Positions 30,269 to 43,445 are shown, counted from the first letter of the stretch. The stretch is DNA of 64,000 bases from Spirabiliibacterium falconis (GCF_014885015.1 NZ_JABMIJ010000008.1:62001-126000), one strand, 5' to 3'. A program made the numbers and translations. Notes: generated by a model not told the origin, from the letters alone.

Positions 30269-31258
30269 TTAGTCTTCAGCAATACTTGCTGGCGGCCAAT
30301 TTTCAAGGCGCATACCGAGTGATAGCCCACGTTGTGCTAACACATCCTTAATTTCAGTAAGTGATTTCTTACCAAGATTAGGAGTTTTTAATAGCTCAAC
30401 TTCAGTGCGTTGGACTAGATCACCGATATAGTGAATTGTTTCTGCTTTCAAACAGTTAGCAGAACGAACTGTCAACTCTAAATCATCCACTGGACGCAGA
30501 AGAACTGGATCAAACTCCGGTTTTTCTTCTTTCACTTCAGGTTGACGAATATCACGCAAATCAACGAATGCATCAAGTTGCTCTGCAAGAATTGTAGCAG
30601 CGCGACGAATAGCCTCTTCTGGATCGATAGTGCCGTTAGTTTCCATTTCGATAACTAACTTATCTAAGTCAGTACGCTGTTCAACACGAGCAGCTTCAAC
30701 GTTATAAGCTATACGATCTACAGGGCTGTAGCACGCATCAACTAGTAAACGCCCGATTGGACGGTCCTCATCTTGATTATGTTTGCGTGCAGATGCTGGC
30801 ACGTAACCACGCCCACGTTGCACACGAATTCGCATATTAATTGATGCAGATGCATCAGTTAAATGACAAATGACATGATCAGGATTTACGATCTCAACAT
30901 CGCCATCATGGGTAATGTCACCAGCAACAACAGGTCCAATTCCAGATTTGCTTAGTGTCAGAAAAACGTCATCTTTATTCTGCACTTTAACCGCTAGTCC
31001 TTTAAGGTTAAGAAGTACTTCAAGGATGTCTTCTTGTACGCCTTCTTTACTGCTGTATTCGTGTAAAACACCATCAATTTCGACTTCAGTTACACCACAA
31101 CCTGGCATAGATGAAAGTAAAATTCGACGTAAAGCATTACCCAATGTGTGGCCGAAACCACGTTCTAACGGTTCTAAGGTCACTTTAGCATGTGTCGGGC
31201 TAATTTGCTCGATATCAACTAAATGTGGCTTTAAAAAGTCTGTCACAGAACCCTGCAT
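30269..31258 (-). CDS. rpoA: RNA polymerase alpha subunit
   Basis: Assembles core RNA polymerase and contacts UP elements and activators. 329 residues, same as E. coli, with the N-terminal dimerisation domain ([21 protein letters not shown]) and the C-terminal domain ([20 protein letters not shown], ending LENWPP). Located between rpsD and rplQ in normal alpha-operon order. Confidence 0.99.
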   Translation of the reverse strand: MQGSVTDFLKPHLVDIEQISPTHAKVTLEPLERGFGHTLGNALRRILLSSMPGCGVTEVEIDGVLHEYSSKEGVQEDILEVLLNLKGLAVKVQNKDDVFLTLSKSGIGPVVAGDITHDGDVEIVNPDHVICHLTDASASINMRIRVQRGRGYVPASARKHNQDEDRPIGRLLVDACYSPVDRIAYNVEAARVEQRTDLDKLVIEMETNGTIDPEEAIRRAATILAEQLDAFVDLRDIRQPEVKEEKPEFDPVLLRPVDDLELTVRSANCLKAETIHYIGDLVQRTEVELLKTPNLGKKSLTEIKDVLAQRGLSLGMRLENWPPASIAED

Positions 31259-31286
31259 TTTATCCTCTCTTTGCTCTCAAGCTCTA

Positions 31287-31907
31287 TTATTTAGAATAAA
31301 GCTCAACGATCAGATGTTCGTTAATGTCTGCTGATAAATCAGTACGTTCTGGAATACGTTTGTACACGCCTTCCATTTTAGCAGCATCAACTTCTAACCA
31401 TGTTGGTTTTTCTCTTTGCTCTGCTAATTCTAATGATGCTTTGATACGTGCTTGTTTTTTCGCTTTTTCACGCACGCTGATCACATCTTCAACAGAAACT
31501 TGGAATGATGGAATATTCACTACACGACCGTTAACAACAATCGCTTTGTGGCTTACTAGCTGACGTGCTTCAGCACGAGTAGCAGCAAATCCCATACGAT
31601 AAACAACATTATCTAAACGCCCTTCGAGTAATGTTAATAGGTTTTCCCCTGTATTACCTTTAAGACGGTTTGCTTCTTTATAGTAATTACGGAATTGACG
31701 CTCTAAGATGCCATACATACGGCGAACTTTTTGTTTTTCACGTAATTGCGTACCATAGTCAGATAAACGACCACGGCGTGCACCGTGTTGACCTGGTGCG
31801 GTATCAAGTTTACATTTTGACTCAATCGCGCGGACACCCGATTTAAGAAATAAATCCGTTCCTTCACGACGGCTAAGCTTGAGCTTAGGACCCAAATATC
31901 TTGCCAT
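31287..31907 (-). CDS. rpsD: 30S ribosomal protein S4
   Basis: Primary 16S rRNA-binding protein and the translational repressor of the alpha operon. 206 residues: N-terminal [19 protein letters not shown] and the S4 domain near residues 95-160 ([24 protein letters not shown]). Its RNA target before rpsM is recognisable in this window. Confidence 0.99.
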   Translation of the reverse strand: MARYLGPKLKLSRREGTDLFLKSGVRAIESKCKLDTAPGQHGARRGRLSDYGTQLREKQKVRRMYGILERQFRNYYKEANRLKGNTGENLLTLLEGRLDNVVYRMGFAATRAEARQLVSHKAIVVNGRVVNIPSFQVSVEDVISVREKAKKQARIKASLELAEQREKPTWLEVDAAKMEGVYKRIPERTDLSADINEHLIVELYSK

Positions 31908-31937
31908 TTTCTTTCTCCAACAATCCTTAAACGACGA

Positions 31938-32333
<396 letters not shown>

Positions 32334-32342
32334 TTACCCCGA

Positions 32343-32699
32343 CTATTTCTTGATCGGCTTACGAGGACCCTTACGGGTACGCGCATTAGTCTTAGTACGT
32401 TGACCATGTACTGGCAAACTACGACGATGACGTAAACCACGGTAACATCCTAAGTCTAACAGACGTTTGATGTTTAAGGTTACTTCACGACGTAAATCAC
32501 CTTCAACGGTAAATTTACCAACTTCGTCACGCAGTTTATCAATCTGCTCTTCAGACAGTTCCTTGATCTTAACATCTTCAGCAATGCTTGCAGCAGCACA
32601 AATTGCTTTTGCACGCGTTTTGCCGATGCCGTAAATGGATGTTAATGCAATTACAGCGTGTTTATGATCAGGAATGTTAATGCCTGCAATACGGGCCAC
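32343..32699 (-). CDS. rpsM: 30S ribosomal protein S13
   Basis: Head protein contacting tRNA and the large subunit. 118 residues starting with GTG ([20 protein letters not shown]) as in E. coli, and ending in the basic [16 protein letters not shown] tail. First gene of the alpha operon; its GTG start and AGGAG lie within the S4-responsive leader. Confidence 0.98.
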   Translation of the reverse strand: MARIAGINIPDHKHAVIALTSIYGIGKTRAKAICAAASIAEDVKIKELSEEQIDKLRDEVGKFTVEGDLRREVTLNIKRLLDLGCYRGLRHRRSLPVHGQRTKTNARTRKGPRKPIKK

Positions 32700-32780
32700 T
32701 ATGCACTCCTATTGTATAAAAGTTAATTGATATGCTGATCTTGAAAAGCCCGTTTCAGGATACTCAAACAGCATATCAGG
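32697..32780 (-). promoter_or_regulatory. Alpha-operon leader: S4-binding pseudoknot at the rpsM start
   Basis: The RNA upstream of rpsM keeps the E. coli alpha-leader wording, including TTTGAGTATCCTGAAA, ACGGGCTTTTCA and AGGAGTGCATAGTGGCC. A perfect outer 9-bp stem GATATGCTG/CAGCATATC encloses an inner TGAAA/TTTCA hairpin. In E. coli, S4 binds this pseudoknot and traps the ribosome at the GTG start. Confidence 0.85.
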
Positions 32781-32787
32781 TCGAAAT

Positions 32788-32814
32788 GAGCTGAGCAGTA
32801 TAAACGCTCAGCTC
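32788..32814 (-). terminator. Hairpin between rpmJ and rpsM
   Basis: GAGCTGAGC and GCTCAGCTC form a perfect 9-bp stem with a 9-base loop. There is no long T-tract, so it may be a weak terminator, an RNase processing site or a 3' stabiliser separating spc from alpha messages. Confidence 0.5.
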
Positions 32815-32838
32815 GCATTTTGCAAGGAAAATAAAATA

Positions 32839-32952
32839 TTAACCTTGACGTTGTTTGTGTCGAGGTTCACTACAAATCACACGTACGATCCCGTTACGCT
32901 TGATAATTTTGCAGTTACGACACATTTTCTTTACGGAAGCACGAACTTTCAT
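32839..32952 (-). CDS. rpmJ: 50S ribosomal protein L36
   Basis: 37-residue zinc-type L36: [19 protein letters not shown], with Cys11, Cys14, Cys27 and His32 as the zinc ligands, ending RHKQRQG. One residue shorter than E. coli RpmJ (no Ala after Cys-Ser). It lies 28 bases after secY, the usual last place in the spc operon. AAGGAAAAG is the Shine-Dalgarno. Confidence 0.97.
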   Translation of the reverse strand: MKVRASVKKMCRNCKIIKRNGIVRVICSEPRHKQRQG

Positions 32953-32980
32953 TGCTTTTCCTTATCTCTTAGATGAGCAA

Positions 32981-34306
32981 TTACTGCCCATAACCTTTAA
33001 GATTTGCTTTCTTCAGCGCAGATTCATATTGTGTTGACATTAAATGACTTTGAACCTGAGCGATGAAATCCATAATTACAACTACCACGATAAGTAGCGA
33101 AGTACCACCGAAATAGAACTGAACATTCCATGCGGAAGTCATGATATAAGGCACTAAACAAACAAAGGTAATATATAACGCGCCAATCAATGTTAAGCGA
33201 GTCATAATTTTATCAATATAACGTGCTGTTTGTTCACCCGGACGAATCCCCGGAATAAATGCACCTGATCTTTTCAGATTGTCCGCAGTATCTCTTGGAT
33301 TGTATTGCATTGCAGTGTAGAAAAAGCTAAAGAAGATAATTGCTATCGCATACAGCACTAAATAAAGTGGCTCACCTGGACGCAATAACAACGATAAATT
33401 CGATAACCACTCAACATTTGTTCCATGCCCAAACCATTGAGTCAATGTAGCTGGAAACAAAATAATACTTGATGCAAAGATTGCTGGAATTACCCCAGCC
33501 ATATTTACTTTTAATGGTAAATGCGAACTTTGTGCTGCTAACATATGGCGACCTTGCTGACGCTTAGCATAGTTAACAACAATTCTTCTTTGTCCACGTT
33601 CTACAAAAACAACAAAATAGGTTACTGCAAATACAACAACCGCAATCAACAACAACACCAATACATTCATCTGACCTTGTCGCGCTTGCTCAATGGTGTG
33701 TCCAATCGCTGACGGTAACCCTGCAACAATACCAGCAAAAATTATCAAAGAAATACCATTTCCAATTCCACGCTCGGTGATTTGCTCACCTAGCCACATT
33801 AAGAACATTGTTCCTGTTACAAGGCTAACCACCGCTGTAACATAAAAACCCATTCCTAAGTGCGGTACAAGACCTGGAATCATATTTGGTAAACCTGTAG
33901 AAATCCCTATCGCTTGGATCGTAGCTAACACTAACGTTGAATAACGTGTGTATTTGCTGATCTTACGACGACCAGACTCACCTTCTTTTTTAAGTTCTGC
34001 TAATGCAGGATGAACCGCTGTAAGCAACTGAATAATAATCGATGCCGAGATATACGGCATAATACCAAGCGCAAATACAGAAGCTCGACTCAAAGCACCA
34101 CCAGAGAACATATTAAACATATCAATGATGGTACCTTGTTGTTGATTGATCAATTGAGCTAATACGGCTGCATCAATACCAGGAACCGGAATAAATGAAC
34201 CAATACGAAATACGATTAGTGCTCCTACAAGAAACCATAATCTTCTCTTAAGTTCACCTGTACCCCCTTGGGTACTTCTTGCTTGATAACCTGGTTGCTT
34301 CGCCAT
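32981..34306 (-). CDS. secY: Protein translocase channel subunit SecY
   Basis: Forms the Sec channel in the inner membrane with SecE and SecG. 441 residues with ten hydrophobic segments. The N-terminal [22 protein letters not shown], the plug-region [11 protein letters not shown], and the cytoplasmic loop [25 protein letters not shown] are diagnostic. Located after rplO in the spc operon. Confidence 0.98.
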   Translation of the reverse strand: MAKQPGYQARSTQGGTGELKRRLWFLVGALIVFRIGSFIPVPGIDAAVLAQLINQQQGTIIDMFNMFSGGALSRASVFALGIMPYISASIIIQLLTAVHPALAELKKEGESGRRKISKYTRYSTLVLATIQAIGISTGLPNMIPGLVPHLGMGFYVTAVVSLVTGTMFLMWLGEQITERGIGNGISLIIFAGIVAGLPSAIGHTIEQARQGQMNVLVLLLIAVVVFAVTYFVVFVERGQRRIVVNYAKRQQGRHMLAAQSSHLPLKVNMAGVIPAIFASSIILFPATLTQWFGHGTNVEWLSNLSLLLRPGEPLYLVLYAIAIIFFSFFYTAMQYNPRDTADNLKRSGAFIPGIRPGEQTARYIDKIMTRLTLIGALYITFVCLVPYIMTSAWNVQFYFGGTSLLIVVVVIMDFIAQVQSHLMSTQYESALKKANLKGYGQ

Positions 34307-34313
34307 TGACTAC

Positions 34314-34748
34314 TTATTCCTCAACTGAACCGCCAGCGGCTTCAATCGCAGCTTTTGCACCTTTAGTAGCGCGCAGACCACGAACAACAACCGCACTTTT
34401 CACTTCACCAGCTAAAATCACTTTAACAGATTCAATGTGGTTAGAAATAATATTAGCCGCTTTTAACGATTCTAATGTTACTTCTCCTTCCACTTTCGCC
34501 AAATCATCTAAGCGAATTTCTGTTGTAACTTGTGCTTTACGTGATGTAAAACCAAATTTCGGTAAACGACGGTATAAAGGCATTTGACCACCTTCGAAAC
34601 CACGACGAACACCACCGCCATTATTACGGGATTTTTGTCCTTTGTGACCACGACCAGATGTTTTGCCTAAACCAGAACCGATACCACGGCCTACACGTTT
34701 AGCACTTTGCTTTGATCCTTCAGCCGGAGACAGAGTATTTAAACGCAT
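34314..34748 (-). CDS. rplO: 50S ribosomal protein L15
   Basis: Late-assembling large-subunit protein. 144 residues, N-terminus [26 protein letters not shown] in parts, followed by a Gly/Lys/Arg-rich extension ([13 protein letters not shown]) and a globular end. 7 bases before secY and 4 bases after rpmD. Confidence 0.98.
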   Translation of the reverse strand: MRLNTLSPAEGSKQSAKRVGRGIGSGLGKTSGRGHKGQKSRNNGGGVRRGFEGGQMPLYRRLPKFGFTSRKAQVTTEIRLDDLAKVEGEVTLESLKAANIISNHIESVKVILAGEVKSAVVVRGLRATKGAKAAIEAAGGSVEE

Positions 34749-34752
34749 TCTC

Positions 34753-34932
34753 TTACTCCTCTACTTTAACCATGTATGAAACTTGGTTGATCATGCCACG
34801 AACTGCGGGAGTATCAATTAACTCCACAGTGTGGTTGATACGGCGAAGACCAAGACCACGAAGCGTAGCCTTGTGTTTCGGTAAACGACCGATTGAGCTA
34901 CGAGTTTGTGTTACTTTGATAGTTTTTGCCAT
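34753..34932 (-). CDS. rpmD: 50S ribosomal protein L30
   Basis: 59 residues ([20 protein letters not shown] ...), the same length and nearly the same sequence as E. coli L30. An ATG two codons earlier is in frame but the MAKT start matches the family and has the better spacing. Confidence 0.97.
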   Translation of the reverse strand: MAKTIKVTQTRSSIGRLPKHKATLRGLGLRRINHTVELIDTPAVRGMINQVSYMVKVEE

Positions 34933-34938
34933 GATCAA

Positions 34939-35439
<501 letters not shown>

Positions 35440-35454
35440 CTAAAATTACCTCTA

Positions 35455-35808
35455 TTAGAACTGTAGACCAGCTTCACGAGCAGCGTCGGCCAATGCCTGA
35501 ACACGACCATGATATTTAAAACCAGAACGGTCAAAAGACACTTTTTCGATGCCTTTCGCTTTTGCACGCTCAGCAATTGCTTTACCTACTGCTGCTGCGG
35601 CATCTTTATTTCCGGTATATTTCACTTGCTCACTAATTACTTTCTCAACAGTTGAAGCAGCGGCAAGCACTTCTGAACCGTTAGGTGCAATAACCTGCGC
35701 ATAAATATGGCGAGGAGTACGGTGAACCACTAAGCGGGTTGCGCCTTGCTCTCTCATCATATGACGTGCGCGAGCTGCACGACGGATACGAGCCAATTTC
35801 TTATCCAT
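35455..35808 (-). CDS. rplR: 50S ribosomal protein L18
   Basis: 5S rRNA-binding protein, 117 residues: [20 protein letters not shown], then [18 protein letters not shown] and a C-terminal [20 protein letters not shown]. Exact E. coli length; standard spc position. Confidence 0.98.
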   Translation of the reverse strand: MDKKLARIRRAARARHMMREQGATRLVVHRTPRHIYAQVIAPNGSEVLAAASTVEKVISEQVKYTGNKDAAAAVGKAIAERAKAKGIEKVSFDRSGFKYHGRVQALADAAREAGLQF

Positions 35809-35820
35809 AGTGTTACCTTA

Positions 35821-36354
35821 TTATTTTTTCTTAGCCTCTTTAGTACGTACAACTTCATCGTCATAACGTACCCCTTTACCTTTATAAGGCTCAGGACGGC
35901 GATAAGCACGAATATCTGCTGCCACTTGACCGATAAGCTGTTTATCAGCTCCACTCAACACAATTTCAGTTTGAGATGGACATTCAGCTTTAATGCCTGC
36001 TGGCAATGCGTGCTCAACCGGGTGTGAAAAACCTAAGTTTAGGGCAAGTGCATTGCCTTTAACTTGTGCTCTATAACCAACACCCACCAATTTTAACTTC
36101 TTAGTGAAGCCTTCAGTAACACCGATAACCATTGCGTTAACAAGAGCTCGTGCTGTACCAGATTGTGCATTTGCAACTTTGCCATTATTACGTGGCGCAA
36201 AAGTTAACGCACCATCTTCTTGCTTAACTTCAACTTCATTGTGAATGCTACGAGATAACTCGCCATTCTTTCCTTTTACCGTTAATAGCTGACCATTGAG
36301 TTTAACCTCAACGCCGGCAGGAATATTAACGGGTGCTTTTGCAACTCGAGACAT
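35821..36354 (-). CDS. rplF: 50S ribosomal protein L6
   Basis: 177 residues in two similar domains; segments [40 protein letters not shown] and the C-terminal [19 protein letters not shown] are typical. Lies next to the factor-binding region of the ribosome. Between rpsH and rplR. Confidence 0.98.
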   Translation of the reverse strand: MSRVAKAPVNIPAGVEVKLNGQLLTVKGKNGELSRSIHNEVEVKQEDGALTFAPRNNGKVANAQSGTARALVNAMVIGVTEGFTKKLKLVGVGYRAQVKGNALALNLGFSHPVEHALPAGIKAECPSQTEIVLSGADKQLIGQVAADIRAYRRPEPYKGKGVRYDDEVVRTKEAKKK

Positions 36355-36369
36355 CTTCCTACCTCTCTA

Positions 36370-36762
36370 TTACGCTACGTAGCAGATGATCTCACCGCCT
36401 AGGCCCGCTTTGCGTGCCGCACGATCAGTCATCACACCTTGTGATGTAGAAACAACAGCAATACCTAAACCACCCATTACACTTGGTAATTCGTCTTTGC
36501 GTTTATAAATACGCAGACCAGGACGGCTGATGCGTTGAATACGTTCTACAACAGGTTTGCCTTCAAAATATTTCAATGTAATTTCCAACTCAGGTTTCAC
36601 CCCGTCAGAAACTTTAACGCTTTCAATATAACCTTCTTCTGCAAGCACATTGGCAATTGCCACTTTTAGCTTGGATGAAGGCATGTTGACCGCGATTTTA
36701 TTCGCAGCTTGACCGTTACGAATACGAGTCAACATATCTGCGATTGGATCTTGCATGCTCAT
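36370..36762 (-). CDS. rpsH: 30S ribosomal protein S8
   Basis: 130 residues beginning [20 protein letters not shown]. It is a central-domain rRNA binder and, in E. coli, the translational repressor of the spc operon acting at rplE. C-terminal [20 protein letters not shown] is conserved. Confidence 0.98.
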   Translation of the reverse strand: MSMQDPIADMLTRIRNGQAANKIAVNMPSSKLKVAIANVLAEEGYIESVKVSDGVKPELEITLKYFEGKPVVERIQRISRPGLRIYKRKDELPSVMGGLGIAVVSTSQGVMTDRAARKAGLGGEIICYVA

Positions 36763-36799
36763 GTGTCTTTACTCCCATGATTCCAATTTAAAGTGGTTA

Positions 36800-37105
36800 T
36801 TACCAGCTTGCTTTCTTAAGGCCCGGGATTTCGCCGCGCATCGCAGCTTCACGGACTTTAATACGGCTTAAACCGAACTTACGCAATACACCATGCGGAC
36901 GTCCAGTTACACGGCAACGGTTACGCTGACGAGAAGGGCTAGAATCACGTGGTAAAGCTTGTAACTTTAACACTGCATCCCAACGCTCTTCATCAGAGGC
37001 GTTCACATCAGAGATGATTTTTTTCAACTCTTGACGTTTTGCATAAAATTTTTCAGCTAATTTAGCGCGTTTAAGATCACGCTGTTTCATTGATACTTTT
37101 GCCAT
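36800..37105 (-). CDS. rpsN: 30S ribosomal protein S14, zinc-free type
   Basis: 101 residues, the long form without the CXXC zinc motif, ending [20 protein letters not shown] and IPGLKKASW. Head protein near the A site. Located between rplE and rpsH. Confidence 0.98.
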   Translation of the reverse strand: MAKVSMKQRDLKRAKLAEKFYAKRQELKKIISDVNASDEERWDAVLKLQALPRDSSPSRQRNRCRVTGRPHGVLRKFGLSRIKVREAAMRGEIPGLKKASW

Positions 37106-37116
37106 TGTAACCTGCC

Positions 37117-37656
37117 TTATTTACGGAATGGGAAGTTAAAGGCAGCTAATAGTGCTTGACCTTCTTCATCTGTTTTCGCGCTGGTTGTGATAGTAATATC
37201 CAAACCACGTACACGATCCACTTTATCATAATCGATTTCAGGGAAGATGATTTGCTCACGCACACCCATGCTGTAGTTTCCACGACCGTCGAATGATTTC
37301 GGGCTTAAGCCACGGAAGTCACGCACACGCGGAACAGCAATATGAATCAATCGCTCTAAGAATTCCCACATACGCTCACCGCGTAGGGTCACTTTACAGC
37401 CGATTGGATATCCCTGACGAATCTTAAAGCCTGCAACAGATTTGCGTGCTTTAGTGATTAGAGGTTTTTGACCGCTGATTGCTGCTAGATCTGCTACCGC
37501 ATTATCTAACAATTTTTTGTCGGTCAACGCTTCACCCACACCCATGTTCAGGGTAATCTTTTCGACTCGTGGGACTTGCATGACAGATTTGTAGCCGAAT
37601 TTATCTTTCAATTCGTTAACTACTTGATCTCTGTAATAATCATGCAGTTTCGCCAT
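37117..37656 (-). CDS. rplE: 50S ribosomal protein L5
   Basis: 5S rRNA and P-site contacting protein. 179 residues: [20 protein letters not shown] and the conserved [10 protein letters not shown] and [17 protein letters not shown]. The bases around its start (ATGGCGAAACTGCATGATTA) are almost those of the E. coli S8-binding site that represses the spc operon, so the same control probably exists here. Confidence 0.98.
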   Translation of the reverse strand: MAKLHDYYRDQVVNELKDKFGYKSVMQVPRVEKITLNMGVGEALTDKKLLDNAVADLAAISGQKPLITKARKSVAGFKIRQGYPIGCKVTLRGERMWEFLERLIHIAVPRVRDFRGLSPKSFDGRGNYSMGVREQIIFPEIDYDKVDRVRGLDITITTSAKTDEEGQALLAAFNFPFRK

Positions 37657-37670
37657 CGCTATACTCCATA

Positions 37671-37994
37671 TTATTTAATTGTTTCACCAGTAGATTTGAA
37701 AAACCGCACTTTTTTGCCATCTTCAAATCGGAAACCTACACGGTCAGCTTTGTTAGTTGACGGGTTATAGATTGCAACGTTAGAAACGTCAATTGCCGCT
37801 TCTTTTTTCACAATGCCACCAGCTTTACCTAAAGCTGGAACCGGTTTCTCATGTTTAGAAACCATGTTTAAACCTTCAACGATCACTTTACCGTTAGGCA
37901 ATACTTTCGATACTTTACCACGTTTACCTTTGCCCTTTTCAGCGCTTCCGGTAATCATAATTACTTCATCGTTTTGACGGATTTTTGCAGCCAT
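37671..37994 (-). CDS. rplX: 50S ribosomal protein L24
   Basis: Assembly initiator near the tunnel exit. 107 residues with a KOW motif in the first third ([20 protein letters not shown]) and [20 protein letters not shown]. Between rplN and rplE. Confidence 0.97.
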   Translation of the reverse strand: MAAKIRQNDEVIMITGSAEKGKGKRGKVSKVLPNGKVIVEGLNMVSKHEKPVPALGKAGGIVKKEAAIDVSNVAIYNPSTNKADRVGFRFEDGKKVRFFKSTGETIK

Positions 37995-38004
37995 TGTCTT
38001 CTCC

Positions 38005-38388
<384 letters not shown>

Positions 38389-38446
38389 TTAAAATAAAAA
38401 AACACCCTTTCGGGACGAACCTACCCTTATATACAGTAGGGGCTGG

Positions 38447-38476
38447 AGTGTACCACAAAACCCGCCCGACTGGCAA
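38447..38476 (-). promoter_or_regulatory. spc operon promoter
   Basis: TTGCCA (-35, at 38471-38476) and TACACT (-10, at 38447-38452) are separated by 18 bases, upstream of rplN on the minus strand. Start would be near 38440. The short leader ends in a CCCGAAAGGG hairpin and a T-run just before rplN, which may attenuate. Confidence 0.65.
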
Positions 38477-38497
38477 GGGCTTTGTGCGTTTAAAATG

Positions 38498-38529
38498 AAA
38501 AGTGCGGTTGCAGAAGCTGACCGCACTTT
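38498..38529 (-). terminator. Hairpin after the Sel1-repeat gene (paired uptake sequences)
   Basis: AAAGTGCGGT (38499) and ACCGCACTTT (38520) pair across an 11-base loop on the minus strand, 20 bases beyond the stop codon and upstream of the spc promoter. Confidence 0.55.
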
Positions 38530-38549
38530 AAATTATTTATTTTTATGCG

Positions 38550-39275
38550 CTATTGAATACCCATCTCATTGAGTTTACGGTATCCATCACACCCTACTTG
38601 CAAACCATTATCACAAGCTTGCCCATAATAAGCTTTAGCTGGTGAGAGGTTTTGTCTTACCCCTAAACCATTCTCATGCGCTACTCCAAGAGCTTGGAAC
38701 GCTCTAGATTCTCCTTGTTCGGCAGACTTTTTTAACCATTTTATCCCTTCTGCATAATCTTGCTTAACACCTTGTCCCAAAAAATATTTGCCACCAAGAT
38801 AAAATTGTGCGTATGCATGTCCTTGCTCAGCTGCTTTTTTATACCATCGCACTGCTTGTGTGTAATTTTGCTCAACACCTTCTCCCAAATCATACAATAA
38901 GCCAAGTTTGTATTGTGCTAACACATCTTCTTGTTCAGCTGCTTTAATAAGCCATTTTGCTGCTTCTGAGTAATTTTTTTTAACACCTTCCCCATTATAA
39001 TACATGTCAGCAAGTGCCAGCTGCGCTGAGCTAAGGCCCTGTTCAGCCGACTTTTTAAACCATTTTGCCGCTTCAACATAATCTTGTTTAACTTCTTCTC
39101 CCCGATAATACATCAAGCCAATATTATATTGACCCAATGTACCAAGAAATCCTCCTTCCTTTACTGATTCTAGCATTGATTTAAACTTTGATGATGGTTC
39201 AGCGTAAACAATCGTTGATACGACAAGCACTATACTAGTTAAGATGACAACCAATATTCTTTTAATATTGTTCAT
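38550..39275 (-). CDS. Secreted Sel1-repeat (TPR-like) protein
   Basis: 241 residues with a signal peptide (ILVVILTSIVLVVSTIVYA) followed by five tandem 36-residue Sel1-like repeats, each of the form AQxxLGxxYxxGxGVxxDYxxAxKWxxKAAEQG, then a short tail with two Cys (QACDNGLQVGCDGYRK). Sel1 proteins are periplasmic scaffolds for protein-protein contacts; the partner is unknown. It is placed between rpsQ and rplN, on the same strand, with terminators on both sides, so it is an independent unit inserted at the S10/spc junction. Confidence 0.9.
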   Translation of the reverse strand: MNNIKRILVVILTSIVLVVSTIVYAEPSSKFKSMLESVKEGGFLGTLGQYNIGLMYYRGEEVKQDYVEAAKWFKKSAEQGLSSAQLALADMYYNGEGVKKNYSEAAKWLIKAAEQEDVLAQYKLGLLYDLGEGVEQNYTQAVRWYKKAAEQGHAYAQFYLGGKYFLGQGVKQDYAEGIKWLKKSAEQGESRAFQALGVAHENGLGVRQNLSPAKAYYGQACDNGLQVGCDGYRKLNEMGIQ

Positions 39276-39407
39276 AGTATATCCTTCTCAAAATACGGTT
39301 TATTTACATAAGTTTGGGAGACAAAATGATATCCAAAACTATAACGTTTACAGGTGTATTTTAAGCTAATTTTGGAAAGTCTGGTAAAAAAAGTGCGGTC
39401 AAAGGCA

Positions 39408-39438
39408 TAAAAAAACCGCACTTTAAAAGTGCGGTTTT
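39408..39438 (-). terminator. Terminator of the S10 operon (paired uptake sequences)
   Basis: AAAACCGCACTTTT on the minus strand pairs with AAAGTGCGGTTTT and runs into seven T. A third uptake word lies at about 39389. It follows rpsQ by about 22 bases. Confidence 0.8.
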
Positions 39439-39460
39439 AGGTTGTTTGCATAGAAAAGGA

Positions 39461-39715
39461 TTAGATAATCGCTTTTTCTACTACACGAACTAAAGTCCAA
39501 GATTTGGTTTTAGAAATTGGGCGACATTCGCGAATTTCTACCCAATCGCCTGCTTTAGCTTCGTTGTTTTCATCGTGAACGTGTAGTTTCGTTGTGCGAC
39601 GGATAAACTTTCCATACAGTGGATGTTTAACCATGCGCTCAATGGCGATAGTGAAAGATTTGTCCATCTTGTCACTGATTACACGACCTTGTACTGAACG
39701 AATTTTATCAGTCAT
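39461..39715 (-). CDS. rpsQ: 30S ribosomal protein S17
   Basis: 84-residue OB-fold protein, [20 protein letters not shown], ending [11 protein letters not shown]. Its start overlaps the rpmC stop (TAATG). Last gene of the S10 operon; a terminator follows. Confidence 0.98.
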   Translation of the reverse strand: MTDKIRSVQGRVISDKMDKSFTIAIERMVKHPLYGKFIRRTTKLHVHDENNEAKAGDWVEIRECRPISKTKSWTLVRVVEKAII

Positions 39716-39905
39716 TACTCACCCGCCTTTTGTGTTAAGACAGTTTTGATTCGTGCGATATTACGGCGCACTTGTTTCAACTGATGGGTTTGTTGAAGCT
39801 GACCGGTGGCTGCTTGCATACGCAACTTGAATTGCTCACCTAACAAGTTAACCAATTCAGCATTCAGCTCTTCAACACTTTTAGTTTGTAGTTCTTGAGC
39901 TTTCA

Positions 39906-39906
<1 letters not shown>
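39715..39906 (-). CDS. rpmC: 50S ribosomal protein L29
   Basis: 63 residues, two-helix hairpin: [20 protein letters not shown] and [17 protein letters not shown]. One-base overlaps on both sides with rplP and rpsQ. Confidence 0.98.
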
Positions 39907-40316
<410 letters not shown>

Positions 40317-40329
40317 TTATTCAATCTCC

Positions 40330-41031
40330 TTATTTACGGCCTTTACGCGCTTTTTTAGGTTGCGCTTCAGGCTGTTGTTCAGATTGCATAACTGCAGCCA
40401 TTCCACCAAGAATTTCACCTTTGAAGATCCACACTTTCACGCCGATAACGCCGTATGTTGTGTGTGCTTCAGCCGTGTTATAGTCGATGTCTGCACGTAA
40501 TGTATGCAAAGGTACACGACCCTCACGATACCATTCAGAACGTGCAATTTCTGCACCACCTAAACGACCGCTTACTTCTACTTTGATGCCTTGAGCACCT
40601 AAACGCATTGCGCTTTGTACCGCACGTTTCATCGCACGACGGAACATTACACGGCGTTCTAATTGTGAAGCAATGCTTTCTGCAACTAATTTTGCATCAA
40701 GTTCAGGTTTTTTCACTTCTGTGATGTTGATTTGCGCAGGAACACCAGTGATTTCTGCTAACTTGTTACGAAGTTTTTCAACATCTTCGCCTTTTTTACC
40801 GATAACGATACCCGGACGAGCAGTGTGAATAGTTACACGAATACTCTTAGCCGGACGCTCAATATCAATGCGAGAAACAGAAGCATTCGCTAATTCTTTA
40901 TTTAAGAATTTACGTACTTTGAAATCGCTTTCAAGATTGTCGGCGAAATCATGTGTATTCGCAAACCAGGTTGATGTCCAAGGCTTAACAATACCGAGGC
41001 GAATACCATTAGGATGTACTTTTTGACCCAT
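40330..41031 (-). CDS. rpsC: 30S ribosomal protein S3
   Basis: 233 residues from [18 protein letters not shown], the E. coli start; a frame nine codons longer is not supported. The KH domain contains [13 protein letters not shown]. Forms part of the mRNA entry helicase with S4 and S5. Ends in a basic tail [10 protein letters not shown]. Confidence 0.98.
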   Translation of the reverse strand: MGQKVHPNGIRLGIVKPWTSTWFANTHDFADNLESDFKVRKFLNKELANASVSRIDIERPAKSIRVTIHTARPGIVIGKKGEDVEKLRNKLAEITGVPAQINITEVKKPELDAKLVAESIASQLERRVMFRRAMKRAVQSAMRLGAQGIKVEVSGRLGGAEIARSEWYREGRVPLHTLRADIDYNTAEAHTTYGVIGVKVWIFKGEILGGMAAVMQSEQQPEAQPKKARKGRK

Positions 41032-41041
41032 TGCTATTCTC

Positions 41042-41661
<620 letters not shown>

Positions 41662-41682
41662 TTATCCTCTTAATTTAAATAA

Positions 41683-42504
41683 TTATTTACCACGGCGACG
41701 TACGATATATTTATCTGTACGTTTGTTGTGGCGTGTTTTCTTACCTTTGGTTTGAACGCCCCAAGGTGTTACTGGGTGTTTACCAAAGTTACGACCTTCA
41801 CCACCACCGTGCGGGTGATCTACCGGGTTCATTGCGGTACCACGAACTGTAGGGCGAACGCCTCTCCAGCGGTTAGCACCCGCTTTACCTAACACACGAA
41901 GCATATGCTCGGAGTTACCAACTTCACCGATAGTTGCATGACATTCAGATAACACTTTACGCATTTCGCCTGAACGAAGACGTAACGTTACATAGTTACC
42001 TTCACGTGCAATAATTTGTACATAAGCACCCGCAGAACGAGCAATTTGACCACCTTTACCAGGTTTTAATTCAACATTATGTACAGTGGTACCAACAGGG
42101 ATATTACGCATTGGTAATGCATTACCAACTTTGATTGGCGCATGTGAACCTGCTTGTACTTGATCGCCTGCGCTCAAACCTTTCGGTGCAAGAATATAAC
42201 GACGCTCACCGTCTTTATAAAGCACTAATGCGATATTCGCGCTGCGATTTGGATCATATTCAAGACGCTCAACCGTTCCAGGCACATCTAATTTATTACG
42301 TTTGAAGTCAATAATACGGTAGTGTTGTTTATGACCACCACCAATATGGCGAGTTGTAATACGTCCAAAATTGTTACGACCACCTGTTTTAGATTTAGTC
42401 TCTAAAAGTGGTGCGTATGGTTTACCCTTATGAAGTTCAGGGTTAACCACTTTAACTACGTGACGACGACCAGCGGAGGTCGGCTTACATTTAACGATAG
42501 CCAT
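41683..42504 (-). CDS. rplB: 50S ribosomal protein L2
   Basis: 273 residues, needed for subunit joining and the peptidyl transferase centre. [19 protein letters not shown] at the start, and the late [19 protein letters not shown] with the key His in DHPHGG. Confidence 0.99.
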   Translation of the reverse strand: MAIVKCKPTSAGRRHVVKVVNPELHKGKPYAPLLETKSKTGGRNNFGRITTRHIGGGHKQHYRIIDFKRNKLDVPGTVERLEYDPNRSANIALVLYKDGERRYILAPKGLSAGDQVQAGSHAPIKVGNALPMRNIPVGTTVHNVELKPGKGGQIARSAGAYVQIIAREGNYVTLRLRSGEMRKVLSECHATIGEVGNSEHMLRVLGKAGANRWRGVRPTVRGTAMNPVDHPHGGGEGRNFGKHPVTPWGVQTKGKKTRHNKRTDKYIVRRRGK

Positions 42505-42522
42505 TATTTTCTACTCCTCTGA

Positions 42523-42828
42523 TTACTCTGCGGCACCGTCAAGAAAATCCAATTCTTGACCTTCTTGTAAAGTGACATATGCTTTTTTCCAGTCACTACG
42601 ACGACCCATACGAGCACCATGACGTTTAGTTTTACCTTTCACGACAACAGTGCGTACAGAGTCTACTTTCACTTCAAACAATTTTTCAACTGCTGCGGCG
42701 ATCTCGGCTTTATTAGCCTCTTTCGCTACTTTGAAAACGATAGTATTTGACTGTTCAGCATTGTTAGTAGCCTTTTCAGAGACATGTGGTGCTTTAAGCA
42801 CTTTTAGCAAACGTTCTTCTAGAATCAT
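42523..42828 (-). CDS. rplW: 50S ribosomal protein L23
   Basis: 101 residues ([18 protein letters not shown] ...), the tunnel-exit docking site for trigger factor and SRP. Overlaps rplD by four bases (ATGA-type overlap). Confidence 0.98.
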   Translation of the reverse strand: MILEERLLKVLKAPHVSEKATNNAEQSNTIVFKVAKEANKAEIAAAVEKLFEVKVDSVRTVVVKGKTKRHGARMGRRSDWKKAYVTLQEGQELDFLDGAAE

Positions 42829-43430
42829 GCCAACATCTCCTCAATTTGCTTCACAGCATCAACAGTGATAACGACTTTTTCAAAAGCAATCAAACTCACT
42901 GGATCGATTGTTTGTGCATCACGAACATCTACTTTATAAAGATTACGTGCTGCTAAGAATAGATTTTCATCTAATTCTGCTGTGATAATCAGCACATCTT
43001 CCAGTGCCATTTCTTTTAATTTTTGAACTAAAACTTTCGTTTTTGGTGCATCAACTGCAAATTTTTCTACCACAACCAAACGGTCTTGGCGAACTAATTC
43101 AGATAAAATACTTTTGATCGCACCACGATACATTTTTTTGTTCACTTTTTGGCTGTGATCTTGTGGCTTAGCCGCAAAAGTCACACCACCAGAACGCCAA
43201 ATAGGGCTTTTCACGTTACCAGAACGTGCACGACCTGTACCTTTTTGACGCCATGGTTTTTTACCTGAACCTGCTACTTCAGCACGAGTTTTTTGTGCAC
43301 GAGTACCTTGGCGAGCACCTGCTGCATAAGCAACAACAACTTGGTGAACCAATGCTTCGTTAAACTCACGTCCGAAGGTAGTTTCAGAAACAGTCAATGC
43401 ACTTTGTGCATCTTTAGTCACTAATTCCAT
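42825..43430 (-). CDS. rplD: 50S ribosomal protein L4
   Basis: 201 residues, near-identical to E. coli L4 ([40 protein letters not shown] in the tunnel loop). L4 is also the autogenous repressor of the S10 operon through the leader; that leader is recognisable here. Confidence 0.98.
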   Translation of the reverse strand: MELVTKDAQSALTVSETTFGREFNEALVHQVVVAYAAGARQGTRAQKTRAEVAGSGKKPWRQKGTGRARSGNVKSPIWRSGGVTFAAKPQDHSQKVNKKMYRGAIKSILSELVRQDRLVVVEKFAVDAPKTKVLVQKLKEMALEDVLIITAELDENLFLAARNLYKVDVRDAQTIDPVSLIAFEKVVITVDAVKQIEEMLA

Positions 43431-43445
43431 TCCTATCTCCTAGAC

